Under the pieces are notes generated by a model that was given only the letters and a program-made list of their open reading frames with translations, was not told where the DNA came from and did not search any database. A program made the translations under genes and the position numbers. A stretch of 64,000 bases of DNA from Ciona intestinalis (Eukaryota; Chordata; Ascidiacea; Phlebobranchia; Cionidae): positions 3,307,826 to 3,371,825 of the forward strand of contig NC_020176.2 in assembly GCF_000224145.3 (NCBI RefSeq). Direction: 5' to 3'. This document shows, in pieces, positions 61,901-64,000 of this stretch (within the stretch, counting starts at the first letter, position 1; the number at the start of each line of letters is the position of its first letter).

Positions 61901-62197
61901 GTTAGCGTTTTTAGCCTGAGTCTTTCACCCACAATATGCTCGCTTGTTGGGGGTTTGCTAGCCCGTGGAATATATTACCACCGTCCAGGGTCTCTGGTCC
62001 CATCTGCGGCCTCAGTTTACGTCAGTTTTGAATTTGTTTCAGTCGTTATATTACTGGCTAACAGTTCTTGGAATTTTTTTATCTACAACGCAAGAAATGA
62101 AAGTTTTAAAACAGCAACGCGTCAGCTTTTCAAGGTTCCCGAAAGTATTTCCAATACAGCTCGGGTTTCAGCTACTACTGTGACTACGGCAAACTAA
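58959..62197 (+). CDS. rhodopsin-family G-protein-coupled receptor with cysteine-rich ectodomain
   Basis: Exons 58959-59061, 60041-60608 and 61201-62197 join in phase to 555 residues. Exon 1 encodes a signal peptide (KISTSFAFILLLTKF). Exon 2 encodes an ectodomain of about 190 residues with 11 cysteines, six N-glycosylation sequons and the core WKCPQFESECRQPIFAFTDF. Exon 3 encodes all seven helices: N247 in TM1, LACADFLVG with D275 in TM2, FDRLSVV at the end of TM3 (DRY position 345-347), W373 in TM4, P417 in TM5, P467 in TM6 and NFFIY (515-519) in TM7. The helix pattern is rhodopsin-like (class A), nearest in style to amine-type receptors, but ligand and orthology are not identifiable. No cysteine is found before TM3 or in the second extracellular loop, so the usual disulfide is absent. 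A short Ser/Thr-rich tail follows. Confidence 0.85.
59175..59350. mobile_element. MITE in receptor intron 1
   Basis: GTAAGATGGGGCATATTTTT to ATCCATCTTACTCCTCTGTA; the left terminus is shortened. Confidence 0.7.
59710..59990. mobile_element. two fused MITE pieces in receptor intron 1
   Basis: A left half (GTAAGATGAGCCATG to GTTGATTGTTAAG) runs straight into a second element beginning GTGGGGTAAGATGGGACAC and ending CCTATCTTCCCCCACCCTAC. The receptor exon 2 acceptor is 50 bases further on. Confidence 0.7.
60655..60860. mobile_element. MITE in receptor intron 2
   Basis: GTAAGTTGGGAGAAGACCCC to CTCGTCCCCCACCCTACATA; interior intact. Confidence 0.7.
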
Positions 62198-62873
62198 ACG
62201 CTTTCTTTTGTTTGTGTTTTTTTTTAAACGTTTTCGAAATGATGTTTAGCGTTAGTCGTTTTGGATTTCTTTTGTTAATTCACCGTTGATGTTTCGTTTT
62301 TCCCAATTTCCCAAAACGAAGCGTGTATTTGTCTGTTGTGGGTAACTGAATACATTTAATTGTTCTTATGCAAAATGTGGCGTTGTTTTTCCTATGCTAG
62401 GTTAATATAAACGTTGTACTGAATTCCTATGTATATCAAAAGTATATATAAGACAACATTCAAAGCAGTCGTGTGCCATGCCGTTTATGCTTTAATGCGA
62501 CCGTAGCGAGAGAAAATGAAAGATCACCGACAAATTTAGGATTAAAGTTCTGTTGTAAGCATGCCATATATTTTAAAGGATTTTAAAAGATACGTTGACA
62601 GTGTGTATTGGCAAACCGTTAGCTGTACCACTAAAACTCAAGTTTATCAAAAGGTTATAAACATGTTTAAATGAAAAATGAGTTTCGAAAAATAGGTTAT
62701 TTTTTAAAATAATACTGAATAGAGTACATACTTTCACAGGCCACCTACGGAGTTCTCTTGTGTATTCATAACTTTCTTTGTGGTGACGCTTAGGAATTTA
62801 AGCTACGCTGAATGCTACAAAACCGTAACAGTTCAACTAAAACGTGATTTTGTCTTAGATTTATATTGTGTAA

Positions 62874-63065
62874 TAGGGCGGGAGAAGGCAGGACACCTTT
62901 AGCACATGATATCCAAATTTTCTGATCGTGTATTAAACAATTAACGACCGTATATCTTGGAGTCGTGAGAATACAATTTTATAATTCTTTAAATGTTATT
63001 TTTACTACCAAATGGGAAAAGAAAATATAGAAAGAAAAAGTGTCGCACCTTTTTCCAACCTACTA
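62874..63065. mobile_element. MITE downstream of the receptor gene
   Basis: ATAGGGCGGGAGAAGGCAGG to CCTTTTTCCAACCTACTATA; both termini present but mutated. Confidence 0.7.
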
Positions 63066-63414
63066 TATTTGTATATAGATTCCTTTAAAATGCAAAAATA
63101 TCAAGTTAAAACATAAAAAAAAACTGTTTTTACGAAAGCGCATAAACAGGCGAAAATTAACAACTATTCAAAAATAATTAGAAAATAGTCGTAGCGGAAC
63201 GCCGGTAAGTAATATGGATAATATGAACGGAGAAATGCTCAAAGCTCTCTGCCCCTTTTTCTCGAAGCGTTATATAAATATGCGTGCCTATACCTGTTTT
63301 TAGGGGGTACAGATTAGAGCTTGGAAAAGCGTTGCAGTTAAGATATAAGTGCTGTTTAAAAGAAGACAGAATCAAAGACTGTGGTTTCATAAAATCTAAA
63401 TTAAATTAAAGTAT

Positions 63415-63605
63415 AAGTGATGGGTAGAATGGTTTATGTTTTATTGCCCCATTTCTTAGGAAATATATAAAAAAATACATAAACATTTAAATTTACCCGT
63501 ATATCCTCTTGTCTCTTAAAGAGCGTTTTTATTTGTCAAAAACCCCCCCCCCCGGGGAAACATTATGTGTTAATGGTATCTATATCTTACCCCGCTGTAC
63601 TATAC
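63415..63605. mobile_element. MITE with C-run insertion
   Basis: AAGTGATGGGTAGAATGG to ATATCTTACCCCGCTGTACT. The conserved TTAAAAACACGATTAGG block is interrupted by a run of ten C. Confidence 0.65.
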
Positions 63606-63794
63606 ATTAAATTAATCCCTTATTTTTGAAGATTCTGTTTTACTATCTCGTGCATATTAACTGCCGAGGTAGAAAATGGCAGCATTCCAAATTTTGTTTT
63701 GCTTTCTGCTGCTTGGATTTCTGCATGCGTCCGGCCAGGTAAAATGTTGCGTAACATGTCTGTACTATATAATAGTTTTGTGTTAGAAGATTTA

Positions 63795-63980
63795 TGTTTT
63801 GACTCACTTTTATCGGCCCAGTTGGGGGTAAACAAATAATACTTAGTCTTAAAGGATTGCATTACAATATCCCCGCGCCTCTAAAGTAGCGTTATTATTA
63901 GTTAATTCAAAATACGATCAGAGAATATTAGATATTATTATGCTAACTGTATACTTATAACCCTACAGTACTTTATATAC
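63795..63980. mobile_element. MITE near window end
   Basis: Interior GTTGGGGGTAAACAAATAAT and the right end TATAACCCTACAGTACT; the left terminus is lost. Confidence 0.6.
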
Positions 63981-64000
63981 ACGTGTTAAAAGATTCCTTT

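Larger units (their letters stand above)
62198..64000. other. 3' flank of the receptor gene
   Basis: No gene recognised. It holds three MITEs (next entries) and a C10 run at about 63546-63555. No exact AATAAA was seen in the first 300 bases after the stop. Short open frames on the minus strand show no family features. Confidence 0.45.

Noticed and set aside
63178-63862. Minus-strand frames at the window end
   Set aside because: They overlap MITE sequence and show no coding features.

Overview
The window looks like nuclear DNA of an ascidian, most likely Ciona. The genes are compact and intron-rich, the non-coding DNA is AT-rich, and the whole window is littered with one short inverted-repeat element (boundaries of the type GTGGGGTAAGATGG...CCATCTTACCCCAC) and one tRNA-headed composite SINE. 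Both look like the MITE (Cimi-1-like) and composite SINE (Cics-1-like) described from Ciona; those family names are from memory and were not checked. It is a draft assembly with four runs of N, and two of those gaps are flanked by near-identical sequence that looks like unmerged haplotypes. I saw no retrovirus, LTR element, Polinton, CRISPR array or intact tRNA gene.

Layout. (1) 859-6340, plus: a Polycomb-group RING finger gene (Bmi1/PCGF2/PCGF4 class, Psc-like), six exons, about 1188 residues, four-fifths of which is a basic disordered tail in one giant exon. (2) 6341-8597: hAT-type MITE with perfect 8-bp target duplication, two other MITEs and a TA repeat. (3) 8598-10115, minus: a four-exon sulfotransferase-like gene of 266 residues. 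(4) 11858-13927, plus: gamma-tubulin, three exons, 451 residues. (5) 14560 to about 18336, plus: FBXO28-like F-box gene, six clear exons and a probable last exon cut by a gap. (6) 18337-22711: repeat-rich spacer. (7) 22712-57839, plus: a secreted protein of about 3000 residues in about 63 exons: signal peptide, an N-terminal HFRGG-type domain, six VWD-C8-TIL modules, an EGF-like repeat and a C-terminal WxxW domain. Intron phases agree across the whole chain, which is the main reason for calling it one gene. (8) 58959-62197, plus: a three-exon, 555-residue rhodopsin-family receptor with a cysteine-rich ectodomain and several non-standard microswitch residues. (9) 62198-64000: three MITEs.

The genes do not form an evident pathway. 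PCGF is a chromatin repressor, gamma-tubulin nucleates microtubules, FBXO28 is an SCF substrate adaptor, the VWD protein is an extracellular mucin-like or matrix protein, and the receptor is at the cell surface. The most unusual items are the Psc-like extension on a chordate PCGF protein with two CtBP-like motifs at its end, the VWD/WxxW protein in which none of the six GLCG motifs keeps the CxxC cysteine and only one module keeps GDPH, SINE tails lying directly against splice acceptors, a 63-bp duplication of a splice acceptor, and the receptor with its cysteine-rich ectodomain. Exon borders were assigned by hand from reading frame, GT/AG sites and recognisable protein families; no transcript data were available.
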